A stretch of 64,000 nucleotides of DNA. Source: Streptomyces lunaelactis. Its GTDB lineage: Bacteria; Actinomycetota; Actinomycetes; Streptomycetales; Streptomycetaceae. A program made the position numbers and the translations under genes. Below the pieces are notes generated by a model. It did not search any database and had not been told where the DNA came from. It saw nothing but the letters and a program-made list of their open reading frames with translations. Shown piece by piece: positions 45,369-52,357 of the stretch; the first letter of the stretch is position 1; each line of letters opens with the position of its first letter. The stretch spans positions 5,084,001-5,148,000 of the forward strand of contig NZ_CP026304.1 in NCBI RefSeq assembly GCF_003054555.1, read 5' to 3'.

Positions 45369-45871
45369 GATCCCGCCAGGGCGCCTTCGAGCCCGAGGAG
45401 CCGCTCCTTGCGCTCCAGCCCGCCCGCGTACCCCCGAAGAGCCCCGTCCGCGCCGATCACCCGGTGGCACGGGCGCACGACGAGCAGTGGATTGCGCCCG
45501 ATCGCCGTCCCCACGGCCCGCACGCCCACCGCCGAGGTGCCGACCCGCTCGGCGATCTCCCCGTACGTCGAGGTCTCGCCGTACGGAATCTCCTCCAGCG
45601 CCTGCCACACCCGGCGCTGGAAGTGCGTCCCGCCGTCGGCGTACTCGATCTCGAAGTGCGTCAGTCTGCCCTCGAAGTACGACATGAGCTGCCTGCCGAT
45701 CTCCTCGAAGGCGGCCGGATCGGGCAGCCACCCGTCCTGGACGACGGCTGCGCCCTTCTGGCCGGGCAGGGAGAGCGAGGCGAGCGCCGTGCCGCCCTTC
45801 GCCGTGGCGGACTCCTCGCCGACCAGCAGCAATTCGCCCAGAGGGCTGTCGATGGCCGTGTAGACCGTCAT
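45365..45871 (-). CDS. ogt: Methylated-DNA--protein-cysteine S-methyltransferase
   Basis: 168 residues. It removes O6-alkyl groups from guanine in a suicide reaction. The active site LLVVRPCHRVIGADGALRGYAGGLERKERLL has the acceptor Cys in P-C-H-R-V. The helix-turn-helix (RVGTSAVGVRAVGTAIGRNP) and the N-terminal domain (TAIDSPLGELLLVG) are normal. Transcribed first in the ogt-alkB pair, so two direct-reversal pathways are coupled. Confidence 0.95.
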   Translation of the reverse strand: MTVYTAIDSPLGELLLVGEESATAKGGTALASLSLPGQKGAAVVQDGWLPDPAAFEEIGRQLMSYFEGRLTHFEIEYADGGTHFQRRVWQALEEIPYGETSTYGEIAERVGTSAVGVRAVGTAIGRNPLLVVRPCHRVIGADGALRGYAGGLERKERLLGLEGALAGS

Positions 45872-46020
45872 GGCTCGTTCCTTTCCTCGCAGCGTGTCCT
45901 GCGCCCTAAGCCCCTACGCCTACGAGTCTGCGACCCCCGCCCCACCGAAGCTGGCGGTATTCGGACGTCACGCCCCGGGGCCGCCGCACCCCGTCCGCTG
46001 CGTCGCATCCCGCACAGGGC

Positions 46021-46051
46021 GGGGGCGGGACGACCAAGCCGTCCCGCCCCC
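46021..46051. terminator. Hairpin at the 3' side of yajQ
   Basis: GGGGGCGGGAC (46021-46031) pairs with GTCCCGCCCCC (46041-46051), 11 bp, loop 9 nt. It lies 25 bp past the yajQ stop on the minus strand. Confidence 0.7.
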
Positions 46052-46076
46052 GGTCCGCCCGGCGCGCCCGCCGGAA

Positions 46077-46565
46077 TCAGCGGTAGTTCACATACTGCAG
46101 CGCAAAGTCGAAGTCCTGCCCCTTCAGCAGCGCCTGCACGGCCTGCAGGTCGTCCCGGCTCTTCGAGCTGACCCGCAGCTCCTCGCCCTGGACCTGCGCC
46201 TTGACGCCCTTCGGGCCCTCATCGCGGATGATCTTCGCGACCTTCTTGGCGTTCTCCTGGGAGATGCCCTCCTCGATCGAGGCGAAGATCTTGTACTCCT
46301 TGCCGGACAGCTGGGGCTCGCCCGCGTCCAGTGCCTTCAGCGAGATCCCGCGCTTGACCAGCTTGGACTGGAAGACGTCGAGGATCGCGGTGACCCGCTC
46401 CTCGGAGTTCGCCTGCATCAGGATCTTCTCGCCGGACCAGGCGATCGAAGCCCCGACGTTCTTGAAGTCGTAGCGCTGGGAGATCTCCTTCGCGGCCTGG
46501 TTGAGGGCGTTGTCGACCTCCTGCCGCTCGACCTTCGAGACGATGTCGAAACTGGAGTCGGCCAT
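46077..46565 (-). CDS. yajQ: YajQ family nucleotide-binding protein
   Basis: 162 residues from the ATG at 46565. The full family is visible: [123 protein letters not shown]. YajQ proteins bind cyclic di-GMP and nucleic acids in other bacteria. Cytosolic. Upstream lies a deleted copy of the window's repeat element, then tRNA-Tyr. Confidence 0.96.
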   Translation of the reverse strand: MADSSFDIVSKVERQEVDNALNQAAKEISQRYDFKNVGASIAWSGEKILMQANSEERVTAILDVFQSKLVKRGISLKALDAGEPQLSGKEYKIFASIEEGISQENAKKVAKIIRDEGPKGVKAQVQGEELRVSSKSRDDLQAVQALLKGQDFDFALQYVNYR

Positions 46566-46633
46566 GTCCTGTGGCTCCTTGTATCGGGTGCGTGGAGACG
46601 CGGCCGGAAACTGCCCGGACCGCTCCCGCAAGC

Positions 46634-46679
46634 CTAGGGCCTGTCGTCTGGATCAGGCCGGATCAGGGAGACAGGCCCC
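46634..46679. repeat. Short derivative of the MITE-like element (copy B)
   Basis: CTAGGGCCTGTCGTCTGGAT then CAGGCCGGATCAGGGAGACAGGCCC. The left 30 bp match the left end of copy A, and only a 9-bp inverted match (GACAGGCCC) remains at the right. The internal part is missing. Confidence 0.65.
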
Positions 46680-46805
46680 AGCCACCCGCACCCGCCCCTA
46701 GGCTGATCAATCCGGTGGCGAAGCATCCCCGGTCATCAGGTATCGTTTACGTCGTTGCCACGGAGCATCCGCCCCACAGCGGTCTCTCCCGCGGCGACAT
46801 CCCAT

Positions 46806-46858
<53 letters not shown>

Positions 46859-46887
<29 letters not shown>

Positions 46888-47232
46888 CGTGATGATGATG
46901 GCCCCCGATCCCCGGATCGGGGGCCATCTGCGTTTCGAGCGTCACCGCCGCTCGTACCGTCTCCCGCAGCGAGCCGTGCACCGTCATCTCCGGCCGCTCC
47001 AGGGCGAGTTGTCCGACGACATCCAGACGGCGGGCGTACGCGGGGTCCGTGCCCACCGAGCGGGCAGCCCCGCGCGCTGCGTGTGCGCCCAGTTCGTACA
47101 GGGCGACCGGCCGCACGCTGTCGCTCGCGGGGAACCAGCCCGCGCCGGTCGCCGGTCCGCCTCGTCCGGAAACCGGCGCTCGCGTACGTAGTCGGAAGCG
47201 AGCGGTTCCGCCGTGTGCTGCGAGTCCGTCAC
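46859..47232 (-). pseudogene. Frameshifted hypothetical gene running antisense into tRNA-Tyr
   Basis: A GTG at 47232 opens TDSQHTAEPLASDYVRERRFPDEADR; after about 27 codons the reading moves to another frame, where GAGWFPASDSVRPVALYELGAHAARGAARSVGTDPAYARRLDVVGQLALERPEMTVHGSLRETVRAAVTLE continues naturally. The first-frame part and the second-frame part join best by a single-base shift near 47150. The C-terminus is PDPGIGGHHHHVAAPGFEPG, made of the terminator hairpin and the antisense of the tRNA T arm, which is not protein-like. The original gene probably ended just upstream of the terminator. Confidence 0.45.
46900..46925 (+). terminator. tRNA-Tyr terminator
   Basis: GGCCCCCGATC (46900-46910) and GATCGGGGGCC (46915-46925) form a perfect 11-bp stem with a CCCG loop, 13 bp past the tRNA. 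Confidence 0.75.
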
Positions 47233-47277
47233 ACCCGTCAGCGTACGGTCCCGCCCGCCCTCGCCCCGCAGCTCTCC

Positions 47278-47357
47278 TCAGCCCCTTAGCTCTCCTCAGC
47301 CCCTCAGCCCCTCAGCCCCTCAGCCCCTCAGCGTCAGCCGCCGGTCTCAGCCCCTCA
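47278..47357. repeat. 8-bp CTCAGCCC tandem array
   Basis: CTCAGCCC (period 8) is repeated in tandem and in a second short block between the frameshifted gene and the GyrI-like gene. No gene is visible here. Confidence 0.8.
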
Positions 47358-47370
47358 GCCTCCGCCCCCG

Positions 47371-47868
47371 TCAGTCCGCAAGCCGGAACGCCAGCTCGAT
47401 CTCCCACTTGTTCATGTCAGGCTCGACCCGAGGGTCGGTCAGATACGACTCGAGACGGCAGGCCCAGCGCTCCACACCGTCCACCACCGTCATGTCCCAC
47501 TCCAGGCCCTCCCGCTCCGCCCACTGGCGCAGCTCGGTGATGACCCCGAACAGCCCGTCGGGATGGCCGACATGGGTGACCGTCACATAGCGGCCCCGGG
47601 GCAGCAGGGCGATGCCGATGTCGCCCTCCGGCTCCGGCGCGGAGACGACGGGCACACCCGCCTCGACCTCCGACTCCGCGTCCATGTCGATGGCGTTGAA
47701 GCGGAAGAACGGTGCCCCGGCGAGCTTCACCCCGTGGCCGGCCAGCCAGCCGATCACTTCCGGCAGCCGGTCCCCGATCACGCCGAAGGCGTCCATCCGT
47801 ACGGACCCGCGGACGAAGGCGTAGAGCTGCTCGTCACGCTCGACGATCGCGGGCTGGATCTCAGGCAT
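47371..47868 (-). CDS. GyrI-like domain protein
   Basis: 165 residues from the ATG at 47868 (MPEIQPAIVERDEQLYAFVRG), chosen because AGGAAAC precedes it; a second ATG at 47880 is in frame. The GyrI/BmrR effector-binding fold shows in VRMDAFGVIGDRLPEVIGWLAGHGVKLAGAPFFRFNAIDMDAESEVEAGVPV, GDIGIALLPRGRYVTVTHVGHPDGLFGVITELRQWA, and VERWACRLESYLTDPRVEPDMNKWEIELAFRL. Members bind small ligands or act as stand-alone small-molecule hydrolases. No DNA-binding part is present. Confidence 0.9.
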   Translation of the reverse strand: MPEIQPAIVERDEQLYAFVRGSVRMDAFGVIGDRLPEVIGWLAGHGVKLAGAPFFRFNAIDMDAESEVEAGVPVVSAPEPEGDIGIALLPRGRYVTVTHVGHPDGLFGVITELRQWAEREGLEWDMTVVDGVERWACRLESYLTDPRVEPDMNKWEIELAFRLAD

Positions 47869-47941
47869 CTGTTTCCTCATGACATCAAGGACCGGGCGGA
47901 GTCCGGGAACTCATCGAGTGCGGGGAAGCCTCGGGAACGCG

Positions 47942-48598
47942 TCAGTTACCGGCCACGTCCTTCACCGCGACGGTCACCGGCACCTTCCCGCTGATCAGTT
48001 CCAGCGTCAGTCCGGCCGTGGCCGGCGACTCCACCAACTCCGCGAGCACCGCCGCCACATCGTCACGCGGCACCGTCCCGCGCCCGGTCGACGCCTTGAA
48101 CTGTACGAGTCCGGTGCCCGCGTCGTTCGTCAGCGAGCCCGGCCGCAGAATCGTCCAGTCGAGGCCGGGCCTGGACCGTACGTCGTCGTCCGCGGCACCC
48201 TTCGCCCGCAGATACACGTCGAACACCTCGTTGCCCTCGTGCCGCGCATCGGCGCCCATCGACGACACGACGATGTACCGCCGTACGCCTGCCCGTTCCG
48301 CCGCGTCCGCGAAGAGCACCGCGGCTCCCCGGTCCACCGTGTCCTTGCGGGCGACACCGCTGTCCGGGCCCGCGCCCGCCGCGAACACCGCGGCGTCGGC
48401 GCCCTGCAGCACCGCAGCGACCTCCTCCGTGGAGGCCGACTCCAGGTCGAGGACGACCGGTTCGGCTCCCGCTTCGCGCAGGTCGTCGGCCTGCTCCGGT
48501 CTGCGGATGATGCCCGCGGCCTCGTGCCCTCGCGCCGAGAGCAGCCGCTCAAGACGGAGTGCGATCTGACCGTGTCCTCCAGCGATGACAATGCGCAT
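47942..48598 (-). CDS. NAD(P)-dependent oxidoreductase (atypical SDR)
   Basis: 218 residues from the ATG at 48598. Rossmann motif MRIVIAGGHGQIALRLERLLSARGHEAAGIIRRPEQADDL, then VVLDLESASTEEVAAVLQGADAAVFAAGAG. It has YIVVSSMGAD and DWTILRPGSLTNDAGTGLV, typical of NAD(P)H-binding proteins of the YwnB/BVR-B-like group. It lies 73 bp upstream of the GyrI-like gene on the same strand. Confidence 0.9.
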   Translation of the reverse strand: MRIVIAGGHGQIALRLERLLSARGHEAAGIIRRPEQADDLREAGAEPVVLDLESASTEEVAAVLQGADAAVFAAGAGPDSGVARKDTVDRGAAVLFADAAERAGVRRYIVVSSMGADARHEGNEVFDVYLRAKGAADDDVRSRPGLDWTILRPGSLTNDAGTGLVQFKASTGRGTVPRDDVAAVLAELVESPATAGLTLELISGKVPVTVAVKDVAGN

Positions 48599-48632
48599 GA
48601 CTACGACGGTACGTCCGAAGCGCGGCGCTCGC

Positions 48633-49865
48633 TCAGGGACCGGTGTCCGGCCGCCCCTGCCGCGGCAGTTCGAGCGCGACGGCGACCGCCGAGTCGCAGT
48701 ACTCCCGCACCGCGCTGGTACGGGCCACCACCCGCCCGCGGTGAATGACGATCCGGCTGTACGCGAGCGAGAGCACACCCGAGATCCCCTCACCGCGCAC
48801 GGCCAGCAACTCCGCCGGAAAACCGGCCTCCACCCGCACCTCGGGCAGCCCCATCGCATCCCGCGCGGCCGCGGCCACGGCCCCGTACGCCTCCTTCGCC
48901 CGAGTCCCGCCCTGTGAGGCCAGCAGATACGCCGCCTCCAGCGGATCGCCGCGGCCCACCGGATTCGAGACGTCCCGCAGTGCGCCGCTGCCCGCCGCCA
49001 CCCGTACACCGGCCGCGCGCAGCAGGCGCACCGGCGCGTTGCCCCGCTGTTCCACGACCCCGCAGCCGCCCTGCGGCAGACAGATCACCGCGACGCCGGC
49101 CGCGGCGAGCTGGTCGGCTGCCCTGGAGGCCGCCTCGCGCGGCAGTCGTGCGAGCCCGGCGCACGGCCCGATCACCACGCCCGGCCGCAGCCCGCCCGCC
49201 ATCGCCGCCAGCCGCGCGAGCCGCGCCGGATCGTCGCCATGGGTGTGCAGGTCGACCGGGCAGCCGTGCTCGGCGGCGACCTCCAGCACCGCCTCGGCGT
49301 ATCCGGCCGGATCGGGGTCGGCGTCCGGGCATCCGCCGACCACCCCGGCGCCCATCTTCACCGCGTCCCGCAGCATCGCCAGACCGTCGGCCCCCGCGAT
49401 GCCCGTCAGCAGCCGGGGCACGGCGACGGCCGTCAGATCCACCAGCCCGCGCAGCGAGCGCCGCGCCTGGAGCACCGCCTCCAGCGGGCCGAGGCCCTGC
49501 ACATCCCCGATCCGTACGTGCGAGCGCAGCGCCGTCGCACCGTGTCCGAGCTGCAGCAGCGCGGCCTCGGTGGCTCGCCGCTGGACGTCCTCGGTGGCGT
49601 ACGAGACGGGGCCGGGGGAGTCGGCGGTGAGCGCGGTGTCGCCGTGGGCGTGCGGCTCGGCCGGGGCGGGGAGCAGCAGATAGCCGCTGAGATCCACGCG
49701 CGCGGAGAGCGGGGTGAGGCTGCCCGCGGTGCCGACCGCCTCGATGCGTCCTCCGCTCAGCCGTACGTCGACGGTGCGGCCGTCCGTGAGCCGCGCGCCG
49801 CGGAGGTGCAGCGCGGTGGTGTCCGCGGTGGCGCCGTCGGGGGGCTGCGGCTGGCTGTCGGGCAT
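48633..49865 (-). CDS. Amidohydrolase, cytosine-deaminase-like
   Basis: 410 residues from the ATG at 49865, preceded by AGGAGCG. The N-terminal beta domain (LHLRGARLTDGRTVDVRLSGGRIEAVG) and the metal motif EPHAHGD are normal. A further His is in VDLHTHGDD. The expected fifth ligand region, G-S-D-x-x-R-D in cytosine deaminase relatives, is GSGALRDVSNPVGRGDPLEAAYLLASQ, so the Asp is a Gly. The residue stretch VICLPQGG also lacks the usual His. This member may be inactive or use an altered metal site. The gene is 34 bp upstream of the SDR on the same strand. Confidence 0.85.
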   Translation of the reverse strand: MPDSQPQPPDGATADTTALHLRGARLTDGRTVDVRLSGGRIEAVGTAGSLTPLSARVDLSGYLLLPAPAEPHAHGDTALTADSPGPVSYATEDVQRRATEAALLQLGHGATALRSHVRIGDVQGLGPLEAVLQARRSLRGLVDLTAVAVPRLLTGIAGADGLAMLRDAVKMGAGVVGGCPDADPDPAGYAEAVLEVAAEHGCPVDLHTHGDDPARLARLAAMAGGLRPGVVIGPCAGLARLPREAASRAADQLAAAGVAVICLPQGGCGVVEQRGNAPVRLLRAAGVRVAAGSGALRDVSNPVGRGDPLEAAYLLASQGGTRAKEAYGAVAAAARDAMGLPEVRVEAGFPAELLAVRGEGISGVLSLAYSRIVIHRGRVVARTSAVREYCDSAVAVALELPRQGRPDTGP

Positions 49866-50062
49866 CGCGCTCCTGCGTGCGGCGGTGGGGCTCGGGCGGC
49901 GTGACGAAGGGCAAGATCACGCAGCGTGGGACGAGCCTAGGGGCGCTCGGAGCGCGCTTCGAGGAGGAGCGCAATAGTCGTACCGGTGTGGCCCCCTGTG
50001 GCGTACGGGACGGGCGGGGCGGAAGCCGGGCCGGAGGCCGGACTGGGGGCAGGGAAACGGAT

Positions 50063-50092
50063 TTGGGCGATCGGCGACGGACCGTGTAATGT
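50063..50092 (+). promoter_or_regulatory. Promoter for the tRNA-Thr/tRNA-Met/rpmG unit
   Basis: TTGGGC (50063-50068) and TAATGT (50087-50092), 18-nt spacing. A start near 50099 would lie just before tRNA-Thr. Confidence 0.6.
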
Positions 50093-50103
50093 CTTCATCG
50101 CTC

Positions 50104-50176
50104 GCCCCAATAGCTCAGTCGGTAGAGCGTCTCCATGGTAAGGAGAAGGTCTACGGTTCGATTCCGTATTGGGGCT
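50104..50176 (+). tRNA. thrT: tRNA-Thr (GGT)
   Basis: 73 nt; anticodon GGT at 50137-50139. Acceptor GCCCCAA pairs with TTGGGGC, D arm GCTCAGTCGGTAGAGC, T arm CGGTTCGATTCCG; discriminator T; no encoded CCA. Confidence 0.96.
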
Positions 50177-50222
50177 CTGATGTCGGTGATCCTCACCCTC
50201 GGGTGAGGAGATCCGGTATCGA

Positions 50223-50295
50223 AGCGGTGTAGCTCAGTCGGTAGAGCAAGCGGCTCATAATCGCTGTGTCACCGGTTCAAGTCCGGTCACCGCTA
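50223..50295 (+). tRNA. metT: tRNA-Met (CAT, elongator type)
   Basis: 73 nt; anticodon CAT at 50256-50258. Acceptor AGCGGTG pairs with CACCGCT, T arm ACCGGTTCAAGTCCGGT. The first pair is A-T, so this is an elongator Met tRNA and not the initiator. Confidence 0.94.
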
Positions 50296-50384
50296 CACAC
50301 AGTAGCCGATTGTGGGGTCGGTCCTCCGATCGGCTACTCTTTTTTTGCGTTCATCCGTCCACCCGTCCGTCAAGGAGCACTCAC

Positions 50385-50549
50385 GTGGCTGCCACAGACG
50401 TCCGCCCGAAGATCACGCTGGCCTGCGTGGAGTGCAAGGAGCGGAACTACATCACCAAGAAGAACCGGCGTAACGACCCGGACCGTCTTGAGATGAAGAA
50501 GCACTGCCCGCGCTGCAACTCGCACACGGCGCACCGCGAAACTCGCTGA
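50385..50549 (+). CDS. rpmG: 50S ribosomal protein L33 (zinc-ribbon type)
   Basis: 54 residues from the GTG at 50385, preceded by [59 protein letters not shown]. The four Cys (C-V-E-C and C-P-R-C) form the zinc knuckle, so this is the zinc-containing paralogue. The tRNA-Thr, tRNA-Met, rpmG order is typical for the region. Confidence 0.97.
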   Translation: MAATDVRPKITLACVECKERNYITKKNRRNDPDRLEMKKHCPRCNSHTAHRETR

Positions 50550-50563
50550 AACAGGCTCGTATA

Positions 50564-50592
50564 CGAGGCCGTCCCCACTGGGGGCGGCCTCG
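50564..50592 (+). terminator. rpmG terminator
   Basis: CGAGGCCGTCCCC (50564-50576) pairs with GGGGCGGCCTCG (starting at 50580); a 13-bp stem, loop ACT. It lies 15 bp past the stop, with a T-rich stretch behind it. Confidence 0.75.
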
Positions 50593-50633
50593 TGTCGTTT
50601 GTTGTGGTCCATCCATCGAGAGGGAGCCAGTCC

Positions 50634-51086
50634 ATGGCGCTCGACCAGTCCTTCGTGGGGCGGAGCTATCCGCCCACATCGCCTTACGAGGTCGGCCGGG
50701 AAAAGATCCGGGAGTTCGCCGAGGCGGTGGGTGACGCCAATCCCGTGTACACCGATCCGGAAGCCGCCAAGGCACTGGGCCACGCCGACGTGATCGCACC
50801 GCCGACTTTCGCCTTCACGATCACATTCCGGGCGGCGGAGCAGGTCATTCAGGATCCGCAACTGGGGCTGGACTACGACCGGGTGGTCCACGGCGACCAG
50901 CGGTTCGCGTACGTACGGCCGGTGCGGGCGGGGGACCGGCTGACGGTCACGTCGACCATCGAGACCATCAAGTCCCTTGCCGGCAACGACATCGTGGACA
51001 TCCGCGGTGAGGTGCGCGACGAGTCCGGGGAGCATGTCGTGACCGCGTGGACGAAGCTGGTGGCGCGCGCCGCCGAGGAGGCGTGA
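50634..51086 (+). CDS. MaoC-like dehydratase, subunit/N-terminal type
   Basis: 150 residues from the ATG at 50634. It has the hot-dog fold: ALDQSFVGRSYPPTSPYEVGREKIREFAEAVGDANPVYTDPEAAKALGHADVIAPPTFAFTITFRAAEQV, then DYDRVVHGDQRFAYVRPVRAGDRLTVTSTI. This is the FAS1_DH_region/HadA-like group, which lacks the full active-site D-x-N...H set and pairs with the downstream MaoC subunit. In mycobacteria the HadAB/HadBC dehydratases act in fatty/mycolic acid elongation; here the pair most likely works on 3-hydroxyacyl-thioesters. Overlaps the next gene by one base. Confidence 0.9.
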   Translation: MALDQSFVGRSYPPTSPYEVGREKIREFAEAVGDANPVYTDPEAAKALGHADVIAPPTFAFTITFRAAEQVIQDPQLGLDYDRVVHGDQRFAYVRPVRAGDRLTVTSTIETIKSLAGNDIVDIRGEVRDESGEHVVTAWTKLVARAAEEA

Positions 51087-51514
51087 TGACGGCGAGGATC
51101 TATTACGCGGACGTCGAGGTCGGCACCGAGCTGCCGGCGCAGAGCTTTCCCGTGACGCGCGCCACGCTGGTCCGGTACGCGGGCGCCTCCGGGGACTTCA
51201 ACCCGATCCACTGGAACGAGAAGTTCGCCACGGAGGTCGGGCTGCCGGACGTGATCGCGCACGGCATGTTCACCATGGCCGAGGCGGTCCGCGTGGTGAC
51301 CGACTGGGTCGGCGACCCGGGCGCGGTCGTCGAGTACGGGGTCCGTTTCACCAGGCCCGTCGTCGTGCCGAACGACGAGACGGGCGCGCTGATCGAGGTC
51401 AGCGGCAAGATCGCGGTGAAGCTGGACGACAACCGTGTGCGGGTGGATCTGACGGCGATGAGCGCCGGGCAGAAGGTCCTGGGGATGTCGCGGGCCGTGG
51501 TCCGGCTCGCCTGA
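51086..51514 (+). CDS. MaoC family dehydratase (catalytic subunit)
   Basis: 142 residues from the ATG at 51086. The R-hydratase 2 motif is complete: YAGASGDFNPIHWNEKFATEVGLPDVIAHGMFTMA holds the catalytic Asp, Asn and His. ATLVRYAGASGD and RFTRPVVVPNDETGALIEVSGKIA support the hot-dog fold. Together with the preceding subunit it likely forms a heterodimeric dehydratase. Confidence 0.93.
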   Translation: MTARIYYADVEVGTELPAQSFPVTRATLVRYAGASGDFNPIHWNEKFATEVGLPDVIAHGMFTMAEAVRVVTDWVGDPGAVVEYGVRFTRPVVVPNDETGALIEVSGKIAVKLDDNRVRVDLTAMSAGQKVLGMSRAVVRLA

Positions 51515-51559
51515 CGTACCTGGCCGTCGTGCGTGGCTGTGCAAGTCGCACGTGGCTGT

Positions 51560-51594
51560 GTAAGGGGCACCTCGCAGTGAGGGGTGCCCCTTAC
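51560..51594 (+). terminator. Hairpin after the MaoC genes
   Basis: GTAAGGGGCACCTC (51560-51573) pairs with GAGGGGTGCCCCTTAC, 14 bp with one bulge. It is followed by 12-bp direct repeats (ACGTGCTTCCTG at 51593 and 51605). Confidence 0.7.
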
Positions 51595-51639
51595 GTGCTT
51601 CCTGACGTGCTTCCTGGACTTGCCCGTCGGCTCCTGGCC

Positions 51640-51667
51640 TTGACTTTGTTAGTGATTGGACACTAAC
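51640..51667 (+). promoter_or_regulatory. TetR operator and promoter, with probable leaderless start
   Basis: A -35-like TTGACT (51640-51645) and a -10-like TAACTT (51664-51669) flank and include the perfect inverted repeat GTTAGT-N8-ACTAAC (51648-51667). The predicted start would fall at or next to the ATG at 51677, so the mRNA is probably leaderless. The same half-sites and spacing occur at 52324. Confidence 0.75.
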
Positions 51668-51676
51668 TTGGTTCAC

Positions 51677-52234
51677 ATGGTCAGGATGAGCGCAGACGAG
51701 CGACGGGAGAGCGTCATCCGTGCCGCGATCACCGAATTCGCGCGCGGTGGCTACAACGGCACCTCCACCGAGGTGATCGCCAAGCGGGTCGGCGTCTCGC
51801 AGCCGTACCTCTTCCGCCTCTTCAAGAACAAGCGGGAGCTGTTCCTGGCGGCGGCGCTCCGCTGCCTGGAGGAGACCCCCCGGGTCTTCGCCGACGCGGT
51901 GGAACGGCGCCCCGGCAGATCGCCGCTCGAGGCGATGGCAGCGGCGTACATGGAGCTCATCGACGACCGCGACAAGCTGCTGATGCAGATGCAGACCTAT
52001 GTCGCGGTGGCTTCCGCCGAGGCGGCGGGGGATCACGAATTCGGTGAGCGGATCCGAGCGGCATGGGCCGAGGTCTGGGACCAGGCGCAGGTCGCCTTCG
52101 GCGGGGACGCCAAGGAGTCGGTCGACTTCCTGGGCTGCGGCATGCTGATCAACGTTCTGGTGGCGCTGGGCTTCCCGGAGGACCACCGGGTGTGGTCCGG
52201 GCTCGACATGTCCGACATCCGGGCTCCGCGCTAA
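51677..52234 (+). CDS. TetR family regulator of an efflux gene
   Basis: 185 residues from the ATG at 51677; ATG at 51686 and a GTG at 51671 are also in frame, but the ATG fits a leaderless start. The DNA-binding domain reads RRESVIRAAITEFARGGYNGTSTEVIAKRVGVSQPYLFRLFKNKRELFLAAALRCLEETPRVF. The rest is a ligand-binding helical domain with no close match known to me. The self-operator and the identical operator in front of the MFS gene show that it regulates both. Confidence 0.9.
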   Translation: MVRMSADERRESVIRAAITEFARGGYNGTSTEVIAKRVGVSQPYLFRLFKNKRELFLAAALRCLEETPRVFADAVERRPGRSPLEAMAAAYMELIDDRDKLLMQMQTYVAVASAEAAGDHEFGERIRAAWAEVWDQAQVAFGGDAKESVDFLGCGMLINVLVALGFPEDHRVWSGLDMSDIRAPR

Positions 52235-52323
52235 GCGGTGTCCCCGGGGCCGCTTAGGCCGTGTCTGACGGGTGTCCTGCGATCCTGCCCCTTCGAGGGT
52301 TGGGCGCAGTTCTGCCCGTGAAA

Positions 52324-52343
52324 GTTAGTCATGGATAACTAAC
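52324..52343 (+). promoter_or_regulatory. TetR operator in front of the MFS gene
   Basis: GTTAGT (52324-52329), N8, ACTAAC (52338-52343). Half-sites and spacing equal those at 51648. It lies 15 bp upstream of the MFS start, within reach of its promoter. Confidence 0.8.
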
Positions 52344-52357
52344 CCTCTGGGGGAGCG

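Noticed and set aside
47278..47357. A CRISPR or origin-like array at the CTCAGCCC repeats
   Set aside because: The period is 8 bp, with no spacers and no cas genes or DnaA boxes in sight.
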